DNA from: Epiperipatus broadwayi | Lineage: Eukaryota > Onychophora > Udeonychophora > Euonychophora > Peripatidae | Assembly (NCBI GenBank): GCA_028023455.1 | Contig: JAQFVV010013293.1 | Span: 1-64,000, forward strand | DNA length: 64,000 bases | Direction of reading: 5' to 3' | Shown here: positions 53,823-63,564 of the stretch, piece by piece | Numbering within the stretch: position 1 is the first letter of the stretch | Layout: each line of letters starts with the position of its first letter | The notes under the pieces: generated by a model | Seen by the model: the letters and a program-made list of their open reading frames with translations, nothing else | What the model was told of the DNA's origin: nothing | The model's database searches: none | Position numbers and translations under genes: made by a program

Positions 53823-53870
53823 ATAGTTTGACACTTGTAATTCAAAATGTAATCATTTTTTATTAATAAA
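53822..53870 (-). repeat. Inverted copy of the 410-bp unit, part left of hAT
   Basis: TTTGACACTTGTAATTCAAA and the following bases are the reverse complement of about 53,580-53,620. The copy resumes on the other side of the hAT element. Confidence 0.75.
53863..53870. repeat. hAT target-site duplication, left copy
   Basis: TTAATAAA, identical to 58,419-58,426. Eight bases is the size made by hAT transposases. Confidence 0.92.
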
Positions 53871-54012
53871 CAGGGCCAGCGCTGGGTACTAGGCGCCCGC
53901 ATGCAAATTTGATTTTGGCGCCCCTGTCAATATGTATGTTTACTAAGGTGACCCGACCGTGTCCCGTGGCGTTTTAAAAAAGTCATGATTTTTAGAAAGA
54001 ATGCACGATGTA

Positions 54013-54040
54013 ATGCTATTTTTGATATCAAAAATAGCAT
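54013..54040. repeat. Perfect 28-bp palindrome
   Basis: ATGCTATTTTTGAT followed by its exact reverse complement, without a spacer. Confidence 0.9.
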
Positions 54041-54050
54041 AAAATTGATT

Positions 54051-54107
54051 GTTAAATTATATATTATTTCATACAAATGGTTTGTATGAAATAATATATA
54101 ATTTAAC
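54051..54107. repeat. Perfect hairpin, 27-bp arms, 3-base loop
   Basis: The left arm begins GTTAAATTATATATT (54,051-54,077), the loop is TGG, and the right arm is its exact complement (54,081-54,107). Confidence 0.92.
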
Positions 54108-54119
54108 ACTGCAAATTTA

Positions 54120-54390
54120 GATGTTAGAAAAATTTGCAGAAATTTTAAAAATAATGTGTTTGTTAAAAATAGACAGAGTGATTCAAATATATATATATAT
54201 AATAAATTAAAAAAAAATAATGTTTGAGATTAAAATATTTAAATGTTTAAAATAATTTTCGAAAAACATTTACATATTTTAATCTCAAATATTTTTTTTT
54301 TTTAAAATTTCATATTTATTATTTGCGTCACTGTCTGTTTTTAACAAACCCATTATTTTTAAAATTTTTGCTAATTTTTCTAACCTCTAA
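54120..54390. repeat. Long imperfect hairpin, about 270 bp
   Basis: Left sequence with ATGTTAGAAAAATTTGC, GTTAAAAATAGACAG and GTTTGAGATTAAAATAT is mirrored on the right as ATATTTTAATCTCAAAT, CTGTCTGTTTTTAACAAA and GCTAATTTTTCTAAC. The centre is near 54,255. The arms differ by scattered substitutions and small indels, so this fold is older than the two perfect palindromes beside it. Confidence 0.85.
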
Positions 54391-54743
54391 ATTTATGCAA
54401 ATATTAGCAAATTTAATAATAAATTTACAATTTATAAATGAAATAATTTTAAAAAAGATAATATTACAAACATACATATTTAATTTATTATTATTAATGT
54501 ACGCTATATCTATATAAACGCTCCATATAAACCAAATTTTTAATCAGCCCCCCCGGTCAATGGTGTCCCGTTTTACCAATGTTAAAATCTGGTCACTTTA
54601 AGTATACCACCTACATGTTATAAATATTAGTGTACAAAATCTTTCTAAGGGAAACAAACAAGGCAATGTAAATAAATAATTTTTAATATTAAAAAAAAGA
54701 AAATACAGTTAAAAAAGTAAATGCATTACAAAACATGTTATAA

Positions 54744-55283
54744 TTATAATAATTTTATACTCCTTGACTTCATATTAATAAACCTTGATATGATTGTATT
54801 TATTTCCAGTTCTGCACAAATATCATTTTCAATAGCAATTAATGCCAAATTAACAAGCCGTTTTTGTGACATAGTTGTTCTCAAGTAAGTTTTAATTAAT
54901 TTTAACTTAGAAAAAGAGCGTTCACCGCTTGCAACACTAACAGGTAATGTTAATAATATTCTTAAAGCTATTGATAAGTTTGGCATAGATAAATTATTAG
55001 AAACTATAAAATTAAGTGTTTCGAAAGGGTTTTGAGAATTTAAAAAATCCTTTTGAAAAATATCTCGAAAAGCACATAATTCGTCGAATAAATCTGTAGC
55101 ATTAATATCTTTACTGTTATCAAATTTCAAAATATTTTCTAAATCTTTGCATTTTGCTTGTAACTCGCTCTTATTAATTTCTGATATTTTATATAGAAAA
55201 TTGAAATTATTATAACATGCTTCGAGGAGTTCAAAGCGTTCTGTTAAAGAATTAATCGCTACATCTAAAAGTGTAAAAAACAT
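54744..55283 (-). pseudogene. Open C-terminal segment of the hAT transposase
   Basis: A 179-residue intact stretch. It includes LPVSVASGERSFSKLK and, after it, the long helix MSQKRLVNLALIAIEND that forms the hAT dimerisation domain. It is joined to 55,461-56,000 by coding-like sequence carrying a single stop. It could give a domain-only product only if expressed from a new start, for which there is no evidence. Confidence 0.8.
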
Positions 55284-57232
55284 GTTTATTTTAAATTTTT
55301 CTTCAGGTATTTGAGGTGTTTCGTCCTGATGTTCGTAATCAAATTGACGAGTTTTTTTCCGTTGTCGAACTTCTTTGGCAGTTTTAAATTCTTTCTCTCC
55401 ATCAACCTCTTCACTAAGTTCATCTGCAATTTTGAGAATGTTTTTGAAATTTGAATCTGATCAATATTCTCGTAAAAATTTATTTAGATTTGCGATCGAT
55501 TCTAAAGCAAGTGAAGCATTCATATTTACATTTTGGAGCATTTTACTGACAGGATTTATTCTATTTAATATATCATGCCAAATTATTAAAGAACAAATAA
55601 ATTTGTAATCCTTAAGGTTAGTGCAGAGTGATTGAGCTTCATGTTGAATTTCTCTATTAAAAGATTCGTTGTTCATTATTTCATAGAGTGCATCATAAAT
55701 TTCACCCAACTGATACCGTAGAGGCCGGATTGCATCAATTCTGCTTTCCCATCGTGTTTCTGATGGTTGTTTTAGAGTTAAAGTTTTAATAAATTTTAAA
55801 AGGATTGACCACCGTTTATAAGATGATGAAAAAAAATTGTATATTTTTTGAACAATTGCAAAAAAACCAATTGTATCTACATTGACTTTGGCGGCATCAT
55901 TTATGATTAAGTTTAAAGAATGAGCAGCACATGGTACGTAAAATGCACGAGGGTTTTTGGTTAAAATCAAATTTTGAAGTCCAGCCTTTTTGCCTTTCAT
56001 GTTGGCCCCATTATCATACCCTTGACCACCATGTCTTCAATGGGAATCTTCCATTTTTCCAGTTGTTCAATTATTGTTGTACATAAACCTCGTCCAGTGG
56101 AATCTGTTATATCTATAAAACTTTAAAGTTTTCTCTAATTTTAACCGTTCCATTATTACAAAAAACGAAGCGAATAATTATGGTCATTTGTTCAGTTTTA
56201 CTTGCATCTGGTGTACAATCTAAAATAATAGAATAATATTTGGATTTCTTTATCGATAATAAAATTGTTTCCCTAATTGCTGTACTTAAAATTTCCAATA
56301 ATTCATTTTGGCTATCTTTGCTCAAATAATGTACTCTATTGTTTTGATCTAGGGCCCTCTCAACATGATTTTCCATAACGGGATCAAACTTATGAAATAA
56401 TTCAATTAATTTTAAAAAATTTCCGTTATTTTTTTCGTATAATTTATCAGATGATCCGTGAAATGCTAAATTTTGACTACCAAGGAATTTGATAATTTCA
56501 ATTAGCCATTCCAAAACATCCTCCAATGTTTCTTTTCCATTTCATATAAATTTTGAGATTGACAATCAATAGTAATTTTGTTTTTTAATCTTTTCTCAAG
56601 TTTATTCCAATTCAATAAACTTTTCATGTGACCATACTAGTTTCATGTCTGTGTAAAGTTGTACTTAAATTTCTCCAATTATTGTATCCTTCTATGAGGC
56701 TAGATTCAGTAGATCCAAAAACTTTGCAACAAAAGCAAAACACAGAGTTCAAAATTTCGAATAAATAAGCCATTTTGAAAAACTACTTCTCCGTTTTCCA
56801 TTTTTCTATTATAATATACATCAGAAAATTTACGGCCATGTACATCGTTCGGATATATAATATCTTTCTTTTGAACAGGCCCCATTTCTACTAAAATAAC
56901 ACGTAGTTTGTCATCGATTTTATTCCATTCAGCTGGATCTTCTAAATTTGTACACATTTGATATGATATTGGCACAATGACTTTGTTGTCACTTAACTGT
57001 TTCTTACTAAAATCTTGTTCAATATTTTCAACAGTTCCCTGTGAACTAGATGATGTGCACGGTTCTGGTTCTTGTTGAGTATAAGCTATTTCAGAAGCAG
57101 TTGATATTTTAAGATATTTATTAAGTGATCCACTTTGTTTTTTAATGTTTGCTATTTTTTCAGCTTGGCGTTTACGATTTTGTGCACGGATAGTTTTTTC
57201 TTAGTTTTTGATTCCATATTACTTTTACTCAT
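54744..57232 (-). pseudogene. hAT transposase (TTF-type zinc finger, hAT dimerisation domain), broken
   Basis: The product would cut and paste the element, binding its ends in the nucleus. The best start is the ATG at 57,232-57,230 (MSKSNMESK). Domains in order: a basic and serine-rich N terminus; a TTF-type zinc-finger region with FCFCCKVFG (about 56,740) and HRHETS (about 56,650); an RNase H-like catalytic core with SIILDCTPD (first Asp, about 56,215) and GYDNGANMKG in another frame (second Asp, about 56,010); the hAT signature CAAHSLNLI (about 55,930) and ETRWESR (about 55,755); and the catalytic-Glu and dimerisation block ASGERSFSKLK (about 54,920). Breaks include a frameshift in the A-run near 57,190, frame changes near 56,780-56,760, 56,630, 56,535, 56,110 and 56,020, and a TGA stop near 55,460. 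The last 600 bases are open. Length is that of a normal ZMYM1-like hAT transposase. Inactive, but not very old. Confidence 0.88.
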
Positions 57233-57234
57233 GA

Positions 57235-58330
57235 AGCCACTTTAAAATAATTTTCAAATGTAATAAATAAATAAATACGGACTCTAATTTATATATTTAA
57301 TCATGTATCTTAATACTTAAGATTATATATCGCTAATTTAGATGTCCAACACAAATTACTTCTTGCCAAAATAAAAACTCTATAGCGGAGGGGAAGAAGT
57401 TGTTTAACTTGTTTACCTAAAAAGGCAGCTAATAAATTGGAAATATTCAGCCATTGACATTAAAAATGGTCAGGTTTTAAAATAACTAAAGTGTCCAGTT
57501 TTTTACGCTTGATTGAACATTTTAGTTTTACCATTGGCAAGATTTTCTTTTGTTATCATATATTTTCTAATTAACAAGGTGGCCTGCCAGGCCTGATTTG
57601 CGATTTCAATAGAAAATTTCCTGGGATTATAATTATTGTTTACAAGTTCTTACTAAGATTTTAAAATTTGCGATAAACATCATAAGCAAACGTATGTAAT
57701 TAATTTGCAAACCTAATTAGTATGCAGAAAAAATAGACTTTTGACAACGATTAAAATATATAAAATAAAAAGTAAACTGAAAATTATATTAAGTTTACTG
57801 GAATTATACCTATAATATATATTACATACACTCGGAATATTTATATCAAATTATTATTTAAATAAAAAATTAGAAAATGTTTTATTTTGCAATATTATAA
57901 TCGTTTCTTACGATTTCAAAATTATGTACATGATCTAATATATATATACGCATATACATACATAAGTTCTAATTTATAATACTTTTAGTGTGTGTTTATT
58001 TATATATTTGCTAGCAGAAAGTTACTTATAGTTTACAGATCGGAAGAGCGTCGTGTATATATATATATAAACATTACAATATGAAATTTGTAATATAATA
58101 AACTTTATGTTTAGTTTATTGTTCATGATAAATAATAGATTTGATTGTTTTATATTTTTAATATTAAGCAGAGCTTGTGTGCAGGCCTGCTTGTGTGTGT
58201 CATTTAATAAGATATAATATGACTTCATATGATTTTCAATAATCTACTCTCAATAATTTTTGTAAATAAACATTTGAGAATAAAATTCTTCAAATGTGAG
58301 TATTTTTGTTAGTAGAGTTTTAATTTCTCA
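57235..58330. other. Non-coding 5' side of the hAT element
   Basis: AT-rich DNA between the transposase start and the right end, probably holding the original promoter. No clear TATA or initiator could be chosen among many AT-rich candidates. It contains the adapter match at 58,037 and a short TA run directly beside it. Confidence 0.5.
58037..58056. other. Illumina TruSeq adapter sequence embedded in the assembly
   Basis: AGATCGGAAGAGCGTCGTGT is a 20-base exact match to the well-known TruSeq universal adapter (reverse complement of its ligated end). Read on the minus strand it gives the tell-tale TTLFRS peptide inside a spurious 68-residue frame (58,022-58,228). The following sequence is a TA run, a typical place for adapter read-through to be stitched into a contig. 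This is an artefact, not genomic DNA. Confidence 0.95.
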
Positions 58331-58331
58331 G

Positions 58332-58418
58332 GGATGGCGCCTTCTTTTTCAGATGCTAATCTCTCAGTGATGGCGCCTCCTTCTGCCAGCGCCCGCATGC
58401 CCGCTTCCGCCGGCCCTG
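58332..58418. repeat. hAT right subterminal region with duplicated GGCGCC block
   Basis: Two adjacent ~40-bp blocks each contain TCTCAG, GATGGCGCC and CTTCT. The left end of the element also has two GGCGCC sites. Repeated subterminal motifs are usual binding sites for hAT transposases. Confidence 0.7.
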
Positions 58419-58426
58419 TTAATAAA
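58419..58426. repeat. hAT target-site duplication, right copy
   Basis: TTAATAAA, identical to the left copy at 53,863-53,870. Confidence 0.92.
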
Positions 58427-58600
58427 TACTCTTCATATATATTAGAGATATATATGAGAGATGGTGACCTGGGCCAACTGATGAGTGCTGGTTCAGTATG
58501 AAATGCATCTTGGAATTTATTTGTTTTTTATTATATGATTTTAAAAGAATGTGCAGAAGCATGGAGGTTATTTAATATGTTTATTAAAAATATAATAAAT
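58419..58600 (-). repeat. Inverted copy of the 410-bp unit, part right of hAT
   Basis: Reverse complement of about 53,400-53,580. Shared features include GAAGAGTATTTAT, ATCAGTTG, CCAAGATGCA and CATTCTTTTAAA in inverse order. With the hAT element and one target copy removed, the left and right parts join into one continuous inverted unit. Confidence 0.75.
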
Positions 58601-58604
58601 ATTA

Positions 58605-59840
58605 AAAAACAGTCCTGCATATTTTAAACATTTTCTGTTTTTTAAAAATTCTCATACACAAAGACATTTGAACGCATCTTTTCATTAGCATCCTACTGAA
58701 ATATTTTCTGAAGCAAAATCTTTTTTATAAAATAGTTTTTATAGTCTGAGAAAACTCATCAAGAAACAAAATTAATTGTATATAGGATAGTTTAATGTCA
58801 AATGGATTCATTGATATAACTGTAAACAAAGCGATTCACTGTATTAGTAATAGTAAGGCTTTGTTGTTTTGTAGAAATATATTAAATCCCTATCATTTGA
58901 TTGTTTATGAGATTCATGGTATTAATGAAATATTTTTGAAAGTTTGCAAAGTTTATAGAAATATCACATAATTATTAAAAAATTGAATTTCTTTATATAA
59001 TTAAAGAATGGTCATCAGCGTTCACAGTTCCATTTTTAAATGTTTTAGATATTGCCTTGACATAGATTTTGCCATTGTCTGGGCAGCAAAGTAGTTAAGT
59101 TGTTACTGTTGAACACATACCAGGAATAAAAAATTGTTTATTATTTTATCCAATAAAAAGTTTTAAAAAGATTAGACTAAAATAGGACAGGGAATGGGAG
59201 AAGCAATAGTGGATGATTAACTTAATCTTTTTATCTTTGACTGATGTGTTTTATAATTTATTTATTTTTTGTTAGTTAAAACAAAAAGTGTTTAATTAAT
59301 TATTCACTATCTTTCCCCACTTTCGTCTTTAATTTAATTAATATTTTTTATCAACTAAATGATATGGCAGATAATCTACAATCTGTCTTCCTAGTGCTTG
59401 TTCGAGTAGAATTGAGTAACCAATATTTTCTGAATAATGGCAGGTGAGATTCAGTTAAAATATAAGTCTGTTATATATAGGTGAGTATTGTGTTTATGTA
59501 ATTAATTAAAACAATTATTAATTAAGCAATTACCTGGATGAAAATACTGGAGTTCAACTTCCATGGACTGCAGCCCAACTCTGTCATTTCTGGTGTTCAA
59601 ACGTTTTATAAAACTCCTGAGAAATAAATTATTGGATTATTTTTTTATTAAAACAACGTGAGAACAATATAATTCTTTGATGTTTTCTTTCACATTTCAA
59701 ACACATATTGATGCTATTTATGTTGACCTTGCATTGAATACATTCAAATTTAAGCTCCCAATTATATTAATAAGAGGGTTTTATTATTATTTTTGTTTAG
59801 TGTGTGAATGTGTTTATCTCTTGATAAAACAAATTATTTA
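58605..59840. other. AT-rich DNA, no gene recognised
   Basis: No conserved frame was seen. About 59,535-59,610 is a little less AT-rich and could be a small old repeat. The 71-residue plus frame at 59,677-59,892 runs into the R300 copy and is chance. Confidence 0.5.
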
Positions 59841-59843
59841 TTT

Positions 59844-60406
59844 AACAGTGAGGATTGCCAATTCCTCTACAAGCTTTATGATAAATGCTTAGCCAGAGCC
59901 AGCACTTAAAATATCTCTGTCAGGAACCCCTCCCCAAACCCCTGACCATGGTTTCGTGCTTTGGCACTCCTCAGAGAGGTGTCAGGGTAGGTTCAGACAC
60001 TAGATCTAAAAATACCAACCCAAAGCTAAGCACTTAGCTAAAAGTTATCTATTGAGTGGAAAATCTGAAATTTTCAGACATGTACATGTCTTCAAACCCA
60101 GCTATGCTGAAGATCTATCAGCCCCATATAGCTATTTGAGTTGGATAGCTGGGTTTGAAGACATGTACATGTCTGAAAATTTCAGATTTTCCACTCAATA
60201 GATAACTTTTAGCTAAGTGCTTAGCTTTGGGTTGGTATTTTTAGATCTAGTGTCTGAACCTACCCTGACACCTCTCTGAGGAGTGCCAAAGCACGAAACC
60301 ATGGTCAGGGGTTTGGGGAGGGGTTCCTGACAGAGATATTTTAAGTGCTGGCTCTGGCTAAGCATTTATCATAAAGCTTGTAGAGGAATTGGCAATCCTC
60401 ACTGTT
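59844..60406. repeat. Perfect long palindrome: two R300 copies head to head, 262-bp arms
   Basis: Arms 59,844-60,105 (inverse) and 60,145-60,406 (forward) are reverse complements over 262 bp with no mismatch found by eye. The spacer is 39 bp (60,106-60,144). The right copy continues to about 60,449 as in the copy at 23.3 kb. The left copy stops abruptly at 59,844. Against the 23.3 kb copy both arms share the same differences, so they derive from one recent inverted duplication, gene conversion, or an assembly fold-back. Confidence 0.9.
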
Positions 60407-60449
60407 TATAACTTACAAGCTTAAGAGATAGGGTCATGTGATCTATGAA
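60145..60449 (+). repeat. R300 dispersed repeat, full copy
   Basis: The forward arm of the palindrome plus its continuation ACTTACAAGCTTAAGAGATAG. It is closely related to 23,315-23,615. Confidence 0.85.
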
Positions 60450-60454
60450 TTGAT

Positions 60455-61618
60455 CTATGACTTTTATTTTGACAAATTATTTATTTGTTTATATTTTCAT
60501 ATTCTTCATTACTTCTTTTTGTTTCTGTGCAATGTGGGCATACTTTTGATCAATCAATTAATGGTATGTTTTATTCCCATTCACTATAATACAAAAAGAA
60601 TAAATACCCTTACTATGTAGATGGGCAGATCTGGAAGTAGTTCTATTCTGTTTTTGAAATTCTGTGTGTAGTTGCAAGTAGAATATCATTCTTTAATTTT
60701 TATATATGTATAGTTTGTTGCCGTTTTTTTTTATTTTGTGATTTATTTTGGTTACATTAAAATCTTGTATTTGATGACATTTTATGATATTAAGTCAGTA
60801 TATAAAGTAAAATATTCTAAAATAAATTCAATAATCTCAAGTATATAAAGTAAAATATTCTAAAATAAATTCAATAATCTCAAAATTATTTATGTCATAA
60901 TTGATAAGTTATTATCAATAATTCTTATTATATGTCACTAGAAAAAATAAAATAATTTGTCGATCGAAAGTTTGTAAGATGTTTAAGCATCAGAAGTGTT
61001 ATAGTTCAACTGTCATAGAGTCTGTCACTCTTCCATTGCATTAACAAAACAAGGCTTCTCACATCACTTATATATATATATGTGTGTGTATGTGTGTGTC
61101 TATAAAGCAAAATGTGCTTATCAAAAATTTAATAAGCACAAAATAGTAAGACTATAGAAATTATTTATATAAAGAAAATATTTTTTTTATTCTTCCTTCT
61201 GCCATTTTCAAAAATAAATATGTATTAACACATTCATAGTTCCCTAGATTTTTGGATTTTTAAATTGTTTTAAATTTTAAGAACACTTTTTTTTTATTCT
61301 CACATTGTAAACTCAACCACTGCTTGCTATTTTAAGGGGGAGGGTAATTTATTGCAACTAGACTTATTAATTTGTGCATATTATTGAATATTCTTTTCTT
61401 TAATTTTGTTTGTAAATATGTGTAATTGCTAATTTATTAACTTTAATTTGAAATTTTGTTTGAATAATAAAAGTTTTTGTCAACAAGGTGCAGAGTTTAT
61501 CGAAATGTGGTATGCAGTAGTGAATATTGAACATATTATCCAATATGTGATTTAGTATTTAATTTTAGATAAATCTTGAAACAAATTTCAGAAAGCTATA
61601 TTCTTTTATATATATGTC
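60455..61618. other. AT-rich DNA, no gene recognised
   Basis: Holds a 43-bp exact tandem duplication (listed separately) and a TA/TG microsatellite at about 61,069-61,100. The 60-residue plus frame at 60,438-60,620 is hydrophobic and AT-derived. Confidence 0.5.
60798..60883 (+). repeat. Exact 43-bp tandem duplication
   Basis: 60,798-60,840 and 60,841-60,883 are identical (starting GTATATAAAGTAAAAT). Exact adjacent copies mean a very recent event or an assembly error. Confidence 0.95.
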
Positions 61619-61621
61619 AAA

Positions 61622-61692
61622 GCGTTGACCGGGAAGCGAATCCGGGCCAGCTGCTTGGAAGGCAGCTATGCTAACTGCTAGGCCACCAAATC
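61622..61692 (-). tRNA. tRNA-Gly(TCC)-like pseudogene or SINE head
   Basis: On the minus strand the 71-base block has a perfect anticodon arm (GCTGC, loop CTTCCAA with anticodon TCC, GCAGC) and a T arm CCGGA-TTCGCTT-CCCGG with four of five pairs. The 5' part TTTGGTGGCCTAGCAGTTAGC matches the usual glycine tRNA layout. The acceptor stem has two mismatches (GATTTGG against TCAACGC) and the D stem is broken, so a functional tRNA is unlikely. No poly-A tail or target-site duplication was identified. A decayed tRNA gene or tRNA-derived repeat are both possible. Confidence 0.65.
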
Positions 61693-61694
61693 TG

Positions 61695-63385
61695 CTAAAA
61701 CATTCACTAATTAAAAATTAATTAAATACTAAGTAATGCTATCTTTTTTTCAGAAAAATATTCTAAGGGACAGCTATTTAATGCTGATTTTATCTTACCT
61801 AAAAGGTTCATTAAAGTATAATATATAACTTTAAATATTTTATTAAGAGACTTGATAATATGAGCAATGATCAAATTCTTTTAAATCGTTTTCTAATCAT
61901 TCGTTTGCCTTTAAACTAATAACTTTACGTCTTTTAACATACATAGCTATAAATATTCACGTCTTGTATCTATCTATATATAATTTAAAAAAAGCTTTTT
62001 TCTATTTTAATTTTGTATTTCGATACAATAGATCATTGATTTAAAAAAAAAATTCTAAATGAAATCTTTCAAAACCTATTCACTCAAATTTTGGTATTCA
62101 GGGGATTTGTTTTCTACTTGTGGAAGAGGATCAAAGTGTCATAGCAGATAAGCGGATTAATCAGATTTTTATATTCTTCATAGGTTTTGAAATTCATTAG
62201 AAGAAAAATAGAAAACGGAGAGCATTACCGTCTTATATTCTAACAGAAATTAAATAAATTGATGCAAAGACTTGCTAAGTAGCTTTGAGAATTGGAAAAA
62301 GAAATAATCTGTGTTTCCATGGCAATGAATAAATTGAATTGTCTAAATTTACATACACAAAATATTAAGCAGTAATTTTAAAAGTCTTAAATAAAATTTC
62401 GTCAATTTCGTTAATATTTTTGATTGTAGTTATATTAATTTGCAAAATATTAATTTACATTAATATAAATAATTTATAGCTTGCTATTAATATTAGCATA
62501 TTTTTAAAGTTATGTGTATGTGCGTCAATATTCTACTCAATTGCAGTTATTTTATTAATTGTGTTTTGATGCGAATTTTATTTTCGACCATGAAGTTGAT
62601 ATTAAAAATGATTAATCCTGAGCCTTTTTTTTATATCGTTGGTGGATACTAACTAAATCAATAATATCACATTTTTTGTTTAAATAATTATTAAACTTAA
62701 CAATAAAATATATAAATAACTGAATAGTTATTCTTAAAGTGTTTGATCACCAGAAATGATTGAGCTAGCCCACTATCCATGGTCCTGAGATACAGAGCCT
62801 GCCTCTATCATTTTACCAATCGATGTAATCATATATAAATGCACATTTTAATTCTAAAAGAAAACAAAAGTGGAAAAAGCAAAGAAAAAATAAATAAATT
62901 TGAGATTTATAACTATGTAACTATATAAACCAATTCATAAAAATATATGCACATTAGAGTCTGTTTACTTGACATCTGTCACTAGTATTTTTTGACTTCT
63001 TTGTAACAATGTTTTTTTTCTTAAAAAGTTTCAACACTCTGACTAATTTACATTTTTTATTATAATTTATTCTTAATCATCTCCATCCTTTCAATTAACC
63101 AAGTAGTATTACATTTCTTTAGAATACCTTTAAGATAATCTTTGTTATGTAAACAGGGTCTACTATTTCCTCAAAAATAATATTCAAGTTAAAATGAAAC
63201 ATTTGTTTTTATAAAAGCTTATTACTATTCATCTATTTCAACATGATCAATCTAAAAGATAAACCATTGTAATAGTGAATTTAATATCACCACATCCAGA
63301 AAATTGAACAAGGTACTATATCTTATGGCGTTGTGATTTTTTTTTTTCAATATTGCAGAACATTTTAAATAAAATTTGTTCAGTG
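61695..63385. other. AT-rich DNA, no gene recognised
   Basis: No conserved frame was seen. About 62,755-62,825 is less AT-rich and, on the minus strand, vaguely resembles a tRNA-derived repeat (TTGGTAAAATGATAG), but too weakly to call. Confidence 0.5.
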
Positions 63386-63400
63386 CTTTAGAAATGGAAT

Positions 63401-63560
63401 TTGGTATCCAGAAATTTTTGTAAATATGGACAAATAAAAACTATAAATCACATCATCAATGTTTGTCAGAGATTTATGGCAACAGCAGCAGAATTGAAGA
63501 ACTTGATTAAGCCACTAATAAATATGTCTTCTAGTTGGAATCTCTATATATTTCTTCATG
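63401..63560 (+). pseudogene. Possible tail of a LINE reverse-transcriptase ORF
   Basis: The first part of a 112-residue open frame reads FCKYGQIKTINHIINVCQRF. The pattern C, then G-Q-I, then HIINVC resembles the Cys/His-rich motif near the C terminus of RTE- and jockey-like LINE proteins. No RT palm motif precedes it and the rest of the frame looks random, so it would be a short relic. A chance match cannot be excluded. Confidence 0.3.
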
Positions 63561-63564
63561 AAAT

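Larger units (their letters stand above)
53943..54602. mobile_element. Nested palindrome-rich MITE-like element inside hAT
   Basis: Ends CTAAGGTGACC and (inverted) CTTAAAGTGACC, each next to a TA dinucleotide (53,941-53,942 and 54,603-54,604), suggest a Tc1/mariner-type TA target. The inverted ends are short and imperfect, so the family is uncertain. The inside is dominated by hairpins: a perfect 28-bp palindrome (54,013-54,040), a hairpin with 27-bp arms (54,051-54,107) and a long imperfect hairpin (54,120-54,390). The short frames at 53,927-54,109 and 54,323-54,517 are not genes. Confidence 0.6.
53871..58418 (-). mobile_element. Complete but inactive hAT DNA transposon, 4,548 bp
   Basis: The left end CAGGGCCAGCG and right end (read inward) CAGGGCCGGCG are terminal inverted repeats differing at one position. 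Both ends are flanked by the exact 8-bp duplication TTAATAAA. Subterminal DNA at both ends carries GGCGCC: left near 53,894 and 53,918; right twice within a ~43-bp duplicated block at about 58,330-58,385. The interior codes, on the minus strand, for a transposase of the hAT superfamily with TTF-type zinc finger and C-terminal dimerisation domain. A nested palindromic element lies at 53,943-54,602, and a sequencing adapter is embedded at 58,037-58,056. Element length, ends and duplication all match an autonomous-type hAT whose gene has since decayed. Confidence 0.92.

Noticed and set aside
55375-55608. 77-residue plus-strand frame inside the hAT element
   Set aside because: It is the antisense shadow of the transposase coding region on the minus strand.
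58022-58228. 68-residue minus-strand frame
   Set aside because: It contains the translated sequencing adapter (TTLFRS) and a TA run; not a gene.
62755-62825. Possible tRNA-derived repeat on the minus strand
   Set aside because: The A-box-like part is weak and no convincing B box or stems could be drawn.
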